Positions 17,628-26,192 of a stretch of 64,000 nt of DNA are shown here, in pieces. The DNA lies in assembly GCF_010868145.1 (NCBI RefSeq), contig NZ_JAAGUY010000011.1, positions 1-64,000 on the forward strand. Direction: 5' to 3'. The notes beneath the pieces were generated by a model that was given only the letters and a program-made list of their open reading frames with translations, was not told where the DNA came from and made no database searches. Origin of the DNA: Nocardia cyriacigeorgica (GTDB lineage: Bacteria; Actinomycetota; Actinomycetes; Mycobacteriales; Mycobacteriaceae). A program made the translations under genes and the position numbers. Position 1 is the stretch's first letter. Each line of letters begins with the position of its first letter.

Positions 17628-18551
17628 ATGACGTTCGCCTATCCCGATATGCTCGCCACCATTCGCACCAAGCAGTGGGCGCTGGCCGATATCGATTGGG
17701 ACGCACCGGGTGCCGACACCATCACCGACGAGCAGCGCCCTCGGCTCGCCACCTTCATGGCCGATCTCGTGTGGATCGAACACGTGGGAGCCCGCGGCTT
17801 CGCCGCACTCGTGCACCAGGCGCCACCGGGGCCACTGCGGGAGATCTACCGGTACTTCCACGCCGAGGAGCAGAAGCACGCCAATGCCGAACTGGCGTTG
17901 ATGCGCCGGTGGGGCATGGTCGACGGCGACGCGATGCCGGTGCCCAACAAGAACATCCGCCTCGTCATCAGCTGGCTCGACCGCTACGCCGACCAGCTGT
18001 CGCTGCCGGTGCTCGGCACCGTCATCCCTTCGCTGGAGACCGCTCTGGACGGCGCGCTGGTGAAATTCCTGCTGGACGAAGTCGAGGACCCGGTGTGTCA
18101 CGAGGTGTTCCGGCACATCAACAGCGACGAATCCCGCCACCTGGCCGTCGGTTTCCAGGTGCTCGAACAGCTCGGCGCCGGGCCGCTACGCCGGATTGCC
18201 ATCGAGACGGCCGGATTCGCGGTACGACCATCGTTCGTGCTCGGCGCACTGCTGTATGCGCCACTGCTGTCGCGGATGTCGACCAACATCATCGCCCTCG
18301 GGCTCGACGAGGAGAAACTGTGGCAGGCGGTGCGCCGCTACGAGAGTGTCGGCGAGCGTAGCCCGTCGATTCGGCGGATGCCGCTGTATCACGTGGTGAA
18401 GATGCACGGTAAGGCCACCATCCATCGCCGTCAGCCGTTCCAGTTGCTGGCCGATGTGTCCAACGCGTGTATCGATCGTTTCCCGGTGCGCATGCTCGGT
18501 CGCAAACCGTCCTGGTCGGACGAGCTGACCTACGAGCCGGTGGCGAAATGA
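17628..18551 (+). CDS. Ferritin-like diiron-type protein
   Basis: A 307-residue helical protein with two ligand-type motifs: EEQKH in RYFHAEEQKHANAEL, and DESRH in RHINSDESRHLAVGFQVLEQLG, plus acidic helix positions (WIEHVGARG; LDEVEDPVCHEVF). This E-xx-H pairing is that of ferritin-like diiron proteins, so a carboxylate-bridged metal centre is likely; oxygenase or oxidase activity is inferred. AAGGAG is 8 nt before ATG 17628. The next gene begins in its stop codon (ATGA). Confidence 0.75.
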   Translation: MTFAYPDMLATIRTKQWALADIDWDAPGADTITDEQRPRLATFMADLVWIEHVGARGFAALVHQAPPGPLREIYRYFHAEEQKHANAELALMRRWGMVDGDAMPVPNKNIRLVISWLDRYADQLSLPVLGTVIPSLETALDGALVKFLLDEVEDPVCHEVFRHINSDESRHLAVGFQVLEQLGAGPLRRIAIETAGFAVRPSFVLGALLYAPLLSRMSTNIIALGLDEEKLWQAVRRYESVGERSPSIRRMPLYHVVKMHGKATIHRRQPFQLLADVSNACIDRFPVRMLGRKPSWSDELTYEPVAK

Positions 18552-19132
18552 CCACGCCCCGGTTCGCCGAAACCTTTCACGGCACTCAGTCGCACCGTAC
18601 GGCTTTCGTCCCACGGCACGAATTCACCGGTCGGCGGGTCGCGATCATCGGCACCGGCGCGGCGGCCGCGCGGCTACTGCCGGGAATCGCCGCGGAGGCC
18701 GCGCGGGTGACGGTATTCCAGTCCGATGCGGTGTGGATTCTGCCGCGGGCGCCGCTGCCAGATGCCGAAACGCTGCGGCGAACTCCCGATTGGGTGGTGC
18801 GGCTGATCGCACGCGTGAACCTGCGTGTCCAGGTGCGTGATTCGTGGCTGCGGCACCGGCTGACCCCGGACGACACCGCAGGCGTCGCGGTGCACAACAG
18901 TTACTACCGCACACTGCGGCAACCGCACTGCACGCTGGTGACCTGGCCGATCGCGCGGTTGGTTCCGCAGGGCGTGCGGACGGTCGACGGGATCGAGCAC
19001 CGGGTCGACACCATTGTCTACGCCGAGGACGCCGGGCACGTCGTGCGTATGGTCGCGCGCGCTGGCCGCATGCACAACCCGCCCGAACTCGTCACCGCTG
19101 TCATTGCCACTCGGCCGAAGGAGATCGCATGA
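18548..19132 (+). CDS. Half-size flavin-monooxygenase-like protein (NADPH-domain only)
   Basis: A 194-residue protein paralogous to the middle and C-terminal part of the next gene. GRRVAIIGTGAAAARLLPGIAAEAARVTVFQ aligns with GKRVAIIGTGASAVQVIPEIAPQVAQLTVFQ there, and RLTP...YYRTLRQPHCTLVTWPIARLVPQGVRT aligns with ALTP...YLATFNRSNVTLETTPIGDITPTGVHT. The N-terminal FAD-binding Rossmann motif and the C-terminal segment are missing. ATGA overlaps on both sides and an uninterrupted frame argue that it is expressed, not a random fragment. Function unknown; a partner or regulatory subunit of the monooxygenase is one possibility. Confidence 0.7.
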   Translation: MTTPRFAETFHGTQSHRTAFVPRHEFTGRRVAIIGTGAAAARLLPGIAAEAARVTVFQSDAVWILPRAPLPDAETLRRTPDWVVRLIARVNLRVQVRDSWLRHRLTPDDTAGVAVHNSYYRTLRQPHCTLVTWPIARLVPQGVRTVDGIEHRVDTIVYAEDAGHVVRMVARAGRMHNPPELVTAVIATRPKEIA

Positions 19133-20613
19133 CCACCGCCGGAATCGACCACGAGATCATCATCGTCGGCGCAGGGTTCTCCGGGATCGGCGCGGCGATC
19201 GCGTTGCGCAACGCCGGATTCGACGACTTCGTGATCGTCGACGACGCCGACGGTGTCGGTGGGACATGGCATTGGAACACCTATCCCGGTGTCGCCGTGG
19301 ATATTCCGTCGTTCAGTTATCAGTTCTCTTTCGAGCAGCGCACCGATTGGTCACGGGTCTACGCACCAGGGCGCGAACTCAAGGCCTACGCCGAATCGTG
19401 TGTCGACAAGTACGAGCTGCGGCCGCGTATTCGCTTCGGCACCACGGTGGTCGGCGCGGACTTCGACGAGGATGCCCATCGCTGGGTTCTGCACACCGCG
19501 GAGGCGGGCGACCTCACGGCGCGTTTCGTGATCAGCGCCACCGGCGTGCTCACCCGGCCCAAGCTCCCCGACATCCCCGGCATCGATAGCTTCGCGGGCG
19601 TCACGATGCACACCTCGCGCTGGGACCACCGCCAGGACCTGCGCGGCAAGCGGGTCGCGATCATCGGTACCGGTGCATCGGCCGTACAGGTGATCCCCGA
19701 GATCGCGCCGCAGGTCGCGCAGCTGACGGTATTCCAGCGCACCCCGATATGGTGCCTGCCCCGTCCCGATGCGCCGCTGCCGCTGCCTGTGCGCTTGGCG
19801 ATGAAGGTTCCGGGTGGACGCACATTGACCCGGCTGGTGAGCCAGACCTACGTCGAATTCACCTTCCCCCTTGCCGCCCACTACTACCGTTCCCTGCCGA
19901 CCGCCGCGATCGGCGAGCGCGCGGGGCTGGCTCATCTGCGCCGCCAGGTGAAAGACCCGGTCGTGCGGGAGGCGCTGACCCCGAAGTACGCGCTCGGCTG
20001 TAAACGACCCAGCTTCTCCAACGACTACCTGGCGACCTTCAACCGGTCCAATGTCACGCTGGAAACCACGCCGATCGGCGACATCACACCTACCGGCGTG
20101 CACACCGAGTCCGGCAGCGAACACCCTGCCGACGTGCTCATTCTCGCCACCGGCTTCAAGGTGATGGAATCGGGCAATATGCCCACCTACGATCTGCACG
20201 GCGTGGGCGGCCGCGACCTGGAGACGTGGTGGGACGAGAACCGCCTGCAGGCCTACGAGGGCGTGAGTGTCCCCGGCTTCCCCAACTTCTTCTCCATCAT
20301 CGGCCCCTACGGCTACAACGGCGCGTCCTACTTCACCCTGATCGAGAACCAGACCCGCCACATCCTGCGCTGCCTGGACCACGCCCGCGCCACCGACGCC
20401 GACCGCATCGAGGTCACCGAGGAAGCCAACGACCGCTACTTCCGCGAAATGCTCGCCCGCCGCGGTGGCCAGGTGTTCTGGCAGGACAGCTGCGCCACCG
20501 CTAACAGCTACTACTTCGACAAACACGGCGACGTGCCACTTCGTCCCGCCTCCACCCTCGAAGCTGCCTGGCGCAGTGGCCATTTCCCGCTGGCGGATTA
20601 CGTCTTCACCTGA
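19129..20613 (+). CDS. FAD-containing monooxygenase, Baeyer-Villiger/flavin-monooxygenase type
   Basis: A 494-residue flavoprotein. FAD-binding GAGFSGIGAAIAL at residues 14-26; DGVGGTWHWNTYPGVAVDIPSFSYQFSF, the YPG..D pattern of this group; FISATGVLTRPKLPDIPGIDSFAGVTMHTSRWDH, close to the FxGxxxHxxxW Baeyer-Villiger fingerprint; a second nucleotide motif GTGASAVQ for NADPH; and LILATGF. It would insert oxygen into a ketone or oxidise a heteroatom. Last gene of the SDR-diiron-half-FMO-FMO operon. Confidence 0.85.
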   Translation: MTTAGIDHEIIIVGAGFSGIGAAIALRNAGFDDFVIVDDADGVGGTWHWNTYPGVAVDIPSFSYQFSFEQRTDWSRVYAPGRELKAYAESCVDKYELRPRIRFGTTVVGADFDEDAHRWVLHTAEAGDLTARFVISATGVLTRPKLPDIPGIDSFAGVTMHTSRWDHRQDLRGKRVAIIGTGASAVQVIPEIAPQVAQLTVFQRTPIWCLPRPDAPLPLPVRLAMKVPGGRTLTRLVSQTYVEFTFPLAAHYYRSLPTAAIGERAGLAHLRRQVKDPVVREALTPKYALGCKRPSFSNDYLATFNRSNVTLETTPIGDITPTGVHTESGSEHPADVLILATGFKVMESGNMPTYDLHGVGGRDLETWWDENRLQAYEGVSVPGFPNFFSIIGPYGYNGASYFTLIENQTRHILRCLDHARATDADRIEVTEEANDRYFREMLARRGGQVFWQDSCATANSYYFDKHGDVPLRPASTLEAAWRSGHFPLADYVFT

Positions 20614-20767
20614 CGTGCGTGCGCTGCGGCCTCGATCCCAGTCCGGTCGAAGCTTCCTCGCTGAGCAGCCTTCGCGGAGTCCGCGCAGACAACAGGGCCG
20701 AGATCGGACGGCTCGGGCACGACCTCGTTGCGGCCGGGGCGCGTGCAGCGACCCGGCCGACGAGACA

Positions 20768-21613
20768 TCAGTAGGTGTAGAAGCCTCGGCCGGCCTTGCG
20801 GCCCAGGTACCCGGCATCGACCATGCGACGCAGCAGCACCGGCGGTGCGTACTGAGGTTCGCCGAACTCGGCATACAGCGATTCGGCCACGGCGAGGGTG
20901 ACATCGAGTCCGACGGTGTCGGTCAGACGCAGTGGCCCCATCGGGTGCGCGCAGCCGCTGACCATGCCCTCATCGATGTCCTCGGCGCTGGCGAATCCGG
21001 TTTCGAACATGCGAATCGCACTGCACAGGTACGGGATCAGCAGTGCGTTGACGATGAATCCGGCCTGATCCTTGGATTCGATCGTGCGCTTGCCGAGCAC
21101 GTCGCGCGCGTAGGCGGTGACCGCGTCGGCGACCGTCCGGTCGGTCTTCAACGTCACCACCACCTCGACCAGGGGCAGTACCGGGACCGGGTTGAAGAAG
21201 TGCAGGCCGACCACACGCTCGGGGTGCGCGGTGGCATTGGCCAGCCGGATCACCGGGATGGAGGAGGTATTGGTCGCCAGGACGGTCTGCGGCGACACGA
21301 TGGCGTCCAGTTTGGCGAAGAAGTCCGCCTTGAGCGATTCGATCTCCGGGGCGGCTTCGATCACCAGTTCCCGGTCGGCGAAATCACCGATATCGGTGGT
21401 CACGCCGACCCGCGCCCGCGCCTCATCGGCCGCCGCCTGTTCCAACCGTCCTGATTTCACCGCGCGTGCCAGCGACTTCTCGATCCGTTCGACGGCGGCG
21501 TCGGCTGCCGCGCCGTCACGCTCCAGAATCAGGACCGATCCGCCCGCCCGGGCAGCCACCTCCGCGATGCCCGCACCCATGGTGCCACCGCCGATCACGC
21601 CGATGAATTGCAT
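20768..21613 (-). CDS. 3-hydroxyacyl-CoA / 3-hydroxybutyryl-CoA dehydrogenase
   Basis: A 281-residue protein with the family layout: NAD-binding IGVIGGGTMGAGIAEVAARAG, ELVIEAAPE, LATNTSSIPV, GLHFFNPVPVLPLVEVV (active-site His in HFFNP), KDQAGFIVNALL and GRKAGRGFYTY. It oxidises a 3-hydroxyacyl-CoA. GGAGAG precedes ATG 21613. It is the most distal gene downstream of the IclR-flanked leftward run, 177 nt after the LLM gene, so membership in that transcript is less certain. Confidence 0.9.
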   Translation of the reverse strand: MQFIGVIGGGTMGAGIAEVAARAGGSVLILERDGAAADAAVERIEKSLARAVKSGRLEQAAADEARARVGVTTDIGDFADRELVIEAAPEIESLKADFFAKLDAIVSPQTVLATNTSSIPVIRLANATAHPERVVGLHFFNPVPVLPLVEVVVTLKTDRTVADAVTAYARDVLGKRTIESKDQAGFIVNALLIPYLCSAIRMFETGFASAEDIDEGMVSGCAHPMGPLRLTDTVGLDVTLAVAESLYAEFGEPQYAPPVLLRRMVDAGYLGRKAGRGFYTY

Positions 21614-21790
21614 TCTCGATCTCTCCTCGTGCTCGGATGTCTCGCAGTCATCATGGTGGACCGGGGTCGACCTACCGTCGGCTGGGCTGGTGTTGTGAGG
21701 TCCGACGGGGTGTGCCAGCAACACGCCTGATCAGGTGAACGCCCCCGGCACGAATTGCCGGCGTCGTTGCACCGGCCACCAGCACCGTGC

Positions 21791-22660
21791 TCAGAACCCG
21801 TCGATGATGTCCTTGGCGAAGCGTCGCAGTGCGTCCGTCTTCGCGTCGAGCGGCGCGTCGAATCCGAGACCGTAGAGCGGCCAGGGGACGACGATGGTGT
21901 CGGTGACACCGATAGCGGCCAGTTCGCGGTACCCGTCGAGACCGAAGCGGTCGGTGCAGAAGGCCTGGATCTCGAACGGCTCCGCGTCACGCTGGTACTC
22001 GGAGCGTAGCCGGGTGAGGGTGGCGATGGTCTCCTCGAGCTCGGTGAAGGTCATCATCGCCGAGGTCCAGCCGTCGCCGAGGCGGGCCGCGCGGCGTAGC
22101 GCGGGCGCGGTGTGCCCACCGACGTAGATCGGGACGGGCGCGGTGGGTGCCGGGCTCATCCGCAAGCGGTCGAAGTCGAAGAAGCGGCCGTGGTACTCGA
22201 CCATGCCGCCGCCCAGAATGAGCCGCAGGATATCGATCATCTCTTCGGCGCGTGGCCCACGGTGTTCATAGGGTGCGCCACACCAGGTGAATTCCTCGGG
22301 TGCCCAACCCAATCCGACACCGAGGCCGAACCGGTTGCCGGTCACCGTGGCCACGGAGCCGACCTGCCGGGCGAGCAGCACCGGATTGCGGGAGCCGAGC
22401 TTGATCACCTGGGTGTAGAACCGCAGTGTCGTGGTGACCGCACCCATCGTGGCCGCCGCTATCAGCGGATCCACCCACGGTGTATCGGCGTCCCACATCC
22501 GACTGCCGTCGGGGGTGTAGGGGTAGGCGGCGGAGACCTGCTCGGAGTAGAACAGCGAATCGGGCAGTGCGATGGAGGAGAAACCGCACTCCTCAGCGGT
22601 GATTGCCAGTGCGGGAAGCTGATCGAGGGGAATCATGGCGACGCCGAGACTGAATTTCAT
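21791..22660 (-). CDS. LLM-class F420-dependent oxidoreductase
   Basis: A 289-residue luciferase-like protein: MKFSLGVAMIPLDQLPALAITAEECGFSSIALPDSLFY, TTLRFYTQVIKLGSRNPVLLARQVGSVATVTGNRFGLGVGLGWAPEEF, PVPIYVGGHTAPALRRAARLGDGW. The group usually uses F420H2 for hydride transfer. It follows the sulfotransferase gene by 41 nt and is probably in the same operon, so its substrate may be the sulfated compound or its precursor. Confidence 0.85.
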   Translation of the reverse strand: MKFSLGVAMIPLDQLPALAITAEECGFSSIALPDSLFYSEQVSAAYPYTPDGSRMWDADTPWVDPLIAAATMGAVTTTLRFYTQVIKLGSRNPVLLARQVGSVATVTGNRFGLGVGLGWAPEEFTWCGAPYEHRGPRAEEMIDILRLILGGGMVEYHGRFFDFDRLRMSPAPTAPVPIYVGGHTAPALRRAARLGDGWTSAMMTFTELEETIATLTRLRSEYQRDAEPFEIQAFCTDRFGLDGYRELAAIGVTDTIVVPWPLYGLGFDAPLDAKTDALRRFAKDIIDGF

Positions 22661-22701
22661 GGTCGTCCTCGGTATTCGTAGGGGAGGGATCGTCGAATCG
22701 C

Positions 22702-23847
22702 TCAGCGCATACCGGCGAATCGTTCGTCGACCTGGGCTGCGGTGAGCCCGAATTCGGCGAGCCCGTAGGTGTGCACGGGTTTGCGTTCCCCACGATGGCT
22801 CTCGTCATCCATCGCGTGGATGGCGGCCAGCGCGGTTTCGGTCAGGTCGAGCCCGAAGTGGCTGTAGACGGTGGCGACCGTGCCAAGCGGGTCGGCGACG
22901 AAGTCGTCGTACTCCACGTCGAGAAACTGTGCGGAATCGTGGCGGCGGCGGGCCTCGGTGAACTTCTCCATGCCCCGCGCCCACAGATCGAGCTGCGTAC
23001 GTCCGATGGTGTGCGGGTCGAAGGCCTCCGACCAGCCGAGGGTCGCCTGCTGGTTCACGCTGCACATGGAGGCGATCACCGTCCGCGGCGAGCGATGAGT
23101 GTGGACGATCAACGCGTCCGGGTAGACGCGCAGGATCTCATCGAGGGCGAAGATGTGGCTTGGGTTCTTCAACACCCAGCGCCGGTCGGTGTCGTTGGCG
23201 CCGATGAGCTGAAGGGTGCGGCGGTGCCGTTCGTAGGCGTTGGTCCACTCCTGTTCGGCAAGCCACGCGGAGTATGTCGGGACGTAGGTGAGGCACTCGT
23301 AGGCGATCGACTGCATCGATTGCTGCAGTACCCGCCAGCATTCTTCGACCTCGACGGCATCCATGTAATGCATACCGGAGAGGTCGGGATTGGCGGCTCG
23401 CTGTGCGCGGTAGGCGGCGTCGATCTCCTGGAACGAGGGGTTCGACGCCCATTCCGACCGTGGCGGGCGCGGCTGTGGACGCTCGGCCAGCCACATCTCC
23501 AGTCCTTGGTGCGTGGGGTCGGCGGTGAGCAGCCGGTGCAATGCCGTCGTACCGGTCCGGGGCAGACCTGTGACGAAAATGGGCTGCTGGATCGGGATCT
23601 CGGTACAGTCCGGCCGTGACTGCCATGCGGCCTCGCTGAGCGAACGGGCCACGAGCGCGCCGCGCAGCGTCTCCCGTATGGCGAGCACACCCAGCGGGGT
23701 CAGCTTCGCCTCGCGGGCATAGGAATCGAGCAGGACCTCGAGGCCCTCGGAGTAGTCGTCGGGACCGAAGTCGGCGCCCTCGGTGCAAGACGCGGCGAGT
23801 TCGTGCAGATCGCGGACGGTGCCGACCGCGGTGGGGTCAGTGCTCAC
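22702..23847 (-). CDS. PAPS-dependent sulfotransferase
   Basis: A 381-residue Sulfotransfer_3-type protein. The 5'-phosphosulfate loop PIFVTGLPRTGTTALHRLL (GLPRTGTT at residues 94-101) binds PAPS; HTHRSPRTVIASMCSV, around residue 250, is the 3'-phosphate-binding segment with its Arg/Ser pair. A helical N-terminal domain precedes them, as in many mycobacterial Stf proteins. It transfers sulfate to a hydroxyl of an unidentified acceptor. GTG start at 23847, 12 nt after the SDR stop. Genes making PAPS and removing the PAP by-product are 3.4 kb away under the same operator type. Confidence 0.9.
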   Translation of the reverse strand: MSTDPTAVGTVRDLHELAASCTEGADFGPDDYSEGLEVLLDSYAREAKLTPLGVLAIRETLRGALVARSLSEAAWQSRPDCTEIPIQQPIFVTGLPRTGTTALHRLLTADPTHQGLEMWLAERPQPRPPRSEWASNPSFQEIDAAYRAQRAANPDLSGMHYMDAVEVEECWRVLQQSMQSIAYECLTYVPTYSAWLAEQEWTNAYERHRRTLQLIGANDTDRRWVLKNPSHIFALDEILRVYPDALIVHTHRSPRTVIASMCSVNQQATLGWSEAFDPHTIGRTQLDLWARGMEKFTEARRRHDSAQFLDVEYDDFVADPLGTVATVYSHFGLDLTETALAAIHAMDDESHRGERKPVHTYGLAEFGLTAAQVDERFAGMR

Positions 23848-23859
23848 GGTGTTCTCCGT

Positions 23860-24642
23860 TCAGTGGTGGTATTCGCCGCAATTGACGTCGAGACATTGGC
23901 CGGTGATCGCGGCCGCGTGATCGGAGGCGAGGAAGACGATCGAATCGGCGATCTGGTCGGGCTCGGGCAGTCGGCGCAGATCGGTGTTGGCGGCGGTGGT
24001 CTGGTAGACCTGCTCGACGGTGCTGTTCTGTTCGGCGGCGACCGCGGCGAAGTAGCCCTTCAGGGTGTCGGCCCAGATATACCCCGGGGCAACGGAATTC
24101 ACGCGGATGCCATGAGGGCCGATCTCGCTGGACAATGACTGAGCCATCGAGAGCAGGGCACTCTTGGCGATCTTGTAGCTGCCGTAGGTGGGATCGGAAT
24201 GGCGCAGCACCATCGAGTTGACCATCACGATGGAACCCTGGGTCGCGGACAGCGCCGGAGTGCACAGCTGGCTCATCCGAAGCGAGCCGATCACCGACAA
24301 CTCGATGCTGTCGCGGATGTGCTGGTGGTCGGTGTGTGCGAAGTCGACCATCGACGGCATATGGAACGCGTTGTTGACCAGTACGTCGATCCGGCCGTAC
24401 GCCTGGCATGCCTGCGCCACGACATTCTCGGCCGACGAATGATCGGTCAGGTCGGCCTGCACCGTGATCGCACGCCGCCCGAGCGCGATCACTTCCTTCG
24501 CCACTTCCTCGAGGGTGGACCGGGTGCGCGCTACCAAGACGAGGTCGGCACCGGCGCCTGCGCTGCGCAGTGCGATCGAGCGGCCGAGCCCTGGTCCGAC
24601 ACCGGAGACGACGACGACCTTGTCCTGCAGCAGCCCTGTCAT
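23860..24642 (-). CDS. SDR family oxidoreductase
   Basis: A 260-residue SDR. The cofactor motif SGVGPGLGRSIALRSAGAGADLVLVAR is a variant of TGxxxGxG, followed by VNNAF, VMVNSMVLRHSDPTYGSYKIAKSALLSM (Ser, YxxxK) and a C-terminal SDR end (ITGQCLDVNCGEYHH). It lies between the DUF1214-like gene (5 nt) and the sulfotransferase (12 nt), so probably co-transcribed. It could create or remove the hydroxyl that is sulfated; that is inference. A GTG at 24651, overlapping the upstream stop, is an alternative start. Confidence 0.85.
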   Translation of the reverse strand: MTGLLQDKVVVVSGVGPGLGRSIALRSAGAGADLVLVARTRSTLEEVAKEVIALGRRAITVQADLTDHSSAENVVAQACQAYGRIDVLVNNAFHMPSMVDFAHTDHQHIRDSIELSVIGSLRMSQLCTPALSATQGSIVMVNSMVLRHSDPTYGSYKIAKSALLSMAQSLSSEIGPHGIRVNSVAPGYIWADTLKGYFAAVAAEQNSTVEQVYQTTAANTDLRRLPEPDQIADSIVFLASDHAAAITGQCLDVNCGEYHH

Positions 24643-24647
24643 GGCGT

Positions 24648-25814
24648 TCACCCGAGCATCCGCTGGGCGAAGGTGCTCTGACGTGCCGCGATCCTGGCGG
24701 TGAAGTCCTCGGGCGTGATCTTGTTGTGCTCGAAGTAGGGCAGTCGTTCGGCGACCTGGTCGATCGTCACGATCTCGGCGGTCGGTCCGTCGGCCTCGGT
24801 CAGGGCGCGCGAGAGCCGCTGCCACCGGAACTGGAGATACCCACGCGAATGCCCCACGGTCTCCAGCCAATTGGTGACGCCGGGGTCGCGCTCACTGACG
24901 ACGAGACGGATCTTGCCGTCGGGGTCCACCTGCGACTGGGCCGAGGTCAGCGAGGTCTGGTGATTGACGTAATCCAGCGACAGATACCACATGCTGCCCA
25001 GCTGGAAGCCTTGATAGGGGGCCTCGGAGCAGGGAACGGTGATGATCATCGCCTCGTCGTCGGCGAGGTCGTAGTGCCCGACCGAGGAGTACTGCGTCGC
25101 CAGACCGCCCGGGGTGAGTCGGGGCTCGATGAGGGTGTTCACCGGAAGATTCAGGTAGAACCATTCGGGGAATTGCAGCCAGGTACGGATGCGGGTGAGC
25201 AGGGCGGCGCCCGCGTCGGTGAAGCGTCGCTGGACCGTCGGCGTGGTCAGCGGCGGAATCGGCAGGCCCGCGGTGTCGGTGCGGGCAATGGTGATGGTGC
25301 CGCGCTCTGCGGTCCAGTCGCTGTAGACCTCGCGCACCAGCAGTTCGCTGGAACCGGGTGCGAGCGTGATGTAGTTGCGGCGCCCGGCCGCCTCGTGTGG
25401 GCCGAACCGCAGCTCGAAGCTGCCGTCCGGGGCGATGTCGATCTCGCGATCGTCGAATGCGGCGACGCTGGCGGGCACATTCGTGTCGGTGTACTGGCCT
25501 GCCAGCACCTGAAAGCTGAGATCGGCTGTGGTACCACGTTTTCCGGTGACCACATACTCGGCGTTGTCGCTGATCGACGCGTTGAAGTACAGGGTGTCGG
25601 GGTTATCGAGGCCCTGCTTGATGAACGGTCCCGCGCCCGAGATGAACAGCGGTGCGGCCAGCTCCGGAGCCCAGGCTGCGTGCAAGGTCGCGATGATGCT
25701 GCCCGCCAGGTATTGGTAGCCCTCGAGGAGATCCTGCTCTGTCCGGACGTGTGGTGCGCTCTTGATCAATTCTTCGGCTGCGGCCAGATCGGCGGCAAAG
25801 GAAGCGGTCAGCAT
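24648..25814 (-). CDS. DUF1214-like protein, first gene of the sulfotransferase operon
   Basis: A 388-residue soluble protein without signal peptide or catalytic motif that I recognise. The second half (GFQLGSMWYLSLDYVNHQTSLTSAQSQVDPDGKIRLVVSERDPGVTNWLETVGHSRGYLQFRWQR) resembles the DUF1214 family, in which the N-terminal part is often DUF1254-like. Role unknown; relatives often sit with oxidoreductases. ATG 25814 follows GAGGGA. An IclR-type palindrome ends 28 nt upstream, which makes this the leading gene of the controlled leftward operon. Confidence 0.7.
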   Translation of the reverse strand: MLTASFAADLAAAEELIKSAPHVRTEQDLLEGYQYLAGSIIATLHAAWAPELAAPLFISGAGPFIKQGLDNPDTLYFNASISDNAEYVVTGKRGTTADLSFQVLAGQYTDTNVPASVAAFDDREIDIAPDGSFELRFGPHEAAGRRNYITLAPGSSELLVREVYSDWTAERGTITIARTDTAGLPIPPLTTPTVQRRFTDAGAALLTRIRTWLQFPEWFYLNLPVNTLIEPRLTPGGLATQYSSVGHYDLADDEAMIITVPCSEAPYQGFQLGSMWYLSLDYVNHQTSLTSAQSQVDPDGKIRLVVSERDPGVTNWLETVGHSRGYLQFRWQRLSRALTEADGPTAEIVTIDQVAERLPYFEHNKITPEDFTARIAARQSTFAQRMLG

Positions 25815-25841
25815 GGTGTGGGATCCCTCCAATTCAGCTGT

Positions 25842-25857
25842 GTTCGAAATATGGAAC
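25842..25857. promoter_or_regulatory. IclR operator copy 1
   Basis: GTTCGAAATATGGAAC, 14 of 16 positions of the perfect palindrome GTTCCATATATGGAAC shared by three sites in this locus. Located 28 nt upstream of the DUF1214-like gene, on the leftward promoter side. Confidence 0.7.
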
Positions 25858-26121
25858 GCAGCGGTAGATTCTGGTGGTGACGGCGAGAGTAGGCAGTGCT
25901 GCGAGCGCATCGAGCGAGTTGTCCCGCTCGGTGGGAACTCTGTGGCGGGCATGTCGACGCGGCGACCGGATGCCCCCGCGTGTCGACACTGGTGCGGTGG
26001 TGTCCCAGATCAGCCTGGGCGGCAAGGTATTTGCCGGTTGTGGCGGCGTCGGTGTCGGGTCTGTCGCCTCTGTCCAGTCCTGCCCGTCGCAGTGGGTGGC
26101 CTTGCCGACAATTGCCCGAGT

Positions 26122-26137
26122 GTTCGATATATGGAAC
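26122..26137. promoter_or_regulatory. IclR operator copy 2
   Basis: GTTCGATATATGGAAC, 15 of 16 positions of the palindrome. Located 55 nt upstream of the iclR ATG, suited to autoregulation. Confidence 0.7.
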
Positions 26138-26192
26138 ACCCCGGTAGTTCTGTTACGTTCGGCGTCGGTAGATGAGGACGAGAGGAGCGGAC

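Noticed and set aside
19351..20904. 517-codon minus-strand open frame
   Set aside because: Antisense to the flavin monooxygenase; no motif.
24570..25880. 436-codon plus-strand open frame
   Set aside because: Antisense to the DUF1214-like gene; composition is typical of a shadow frame.
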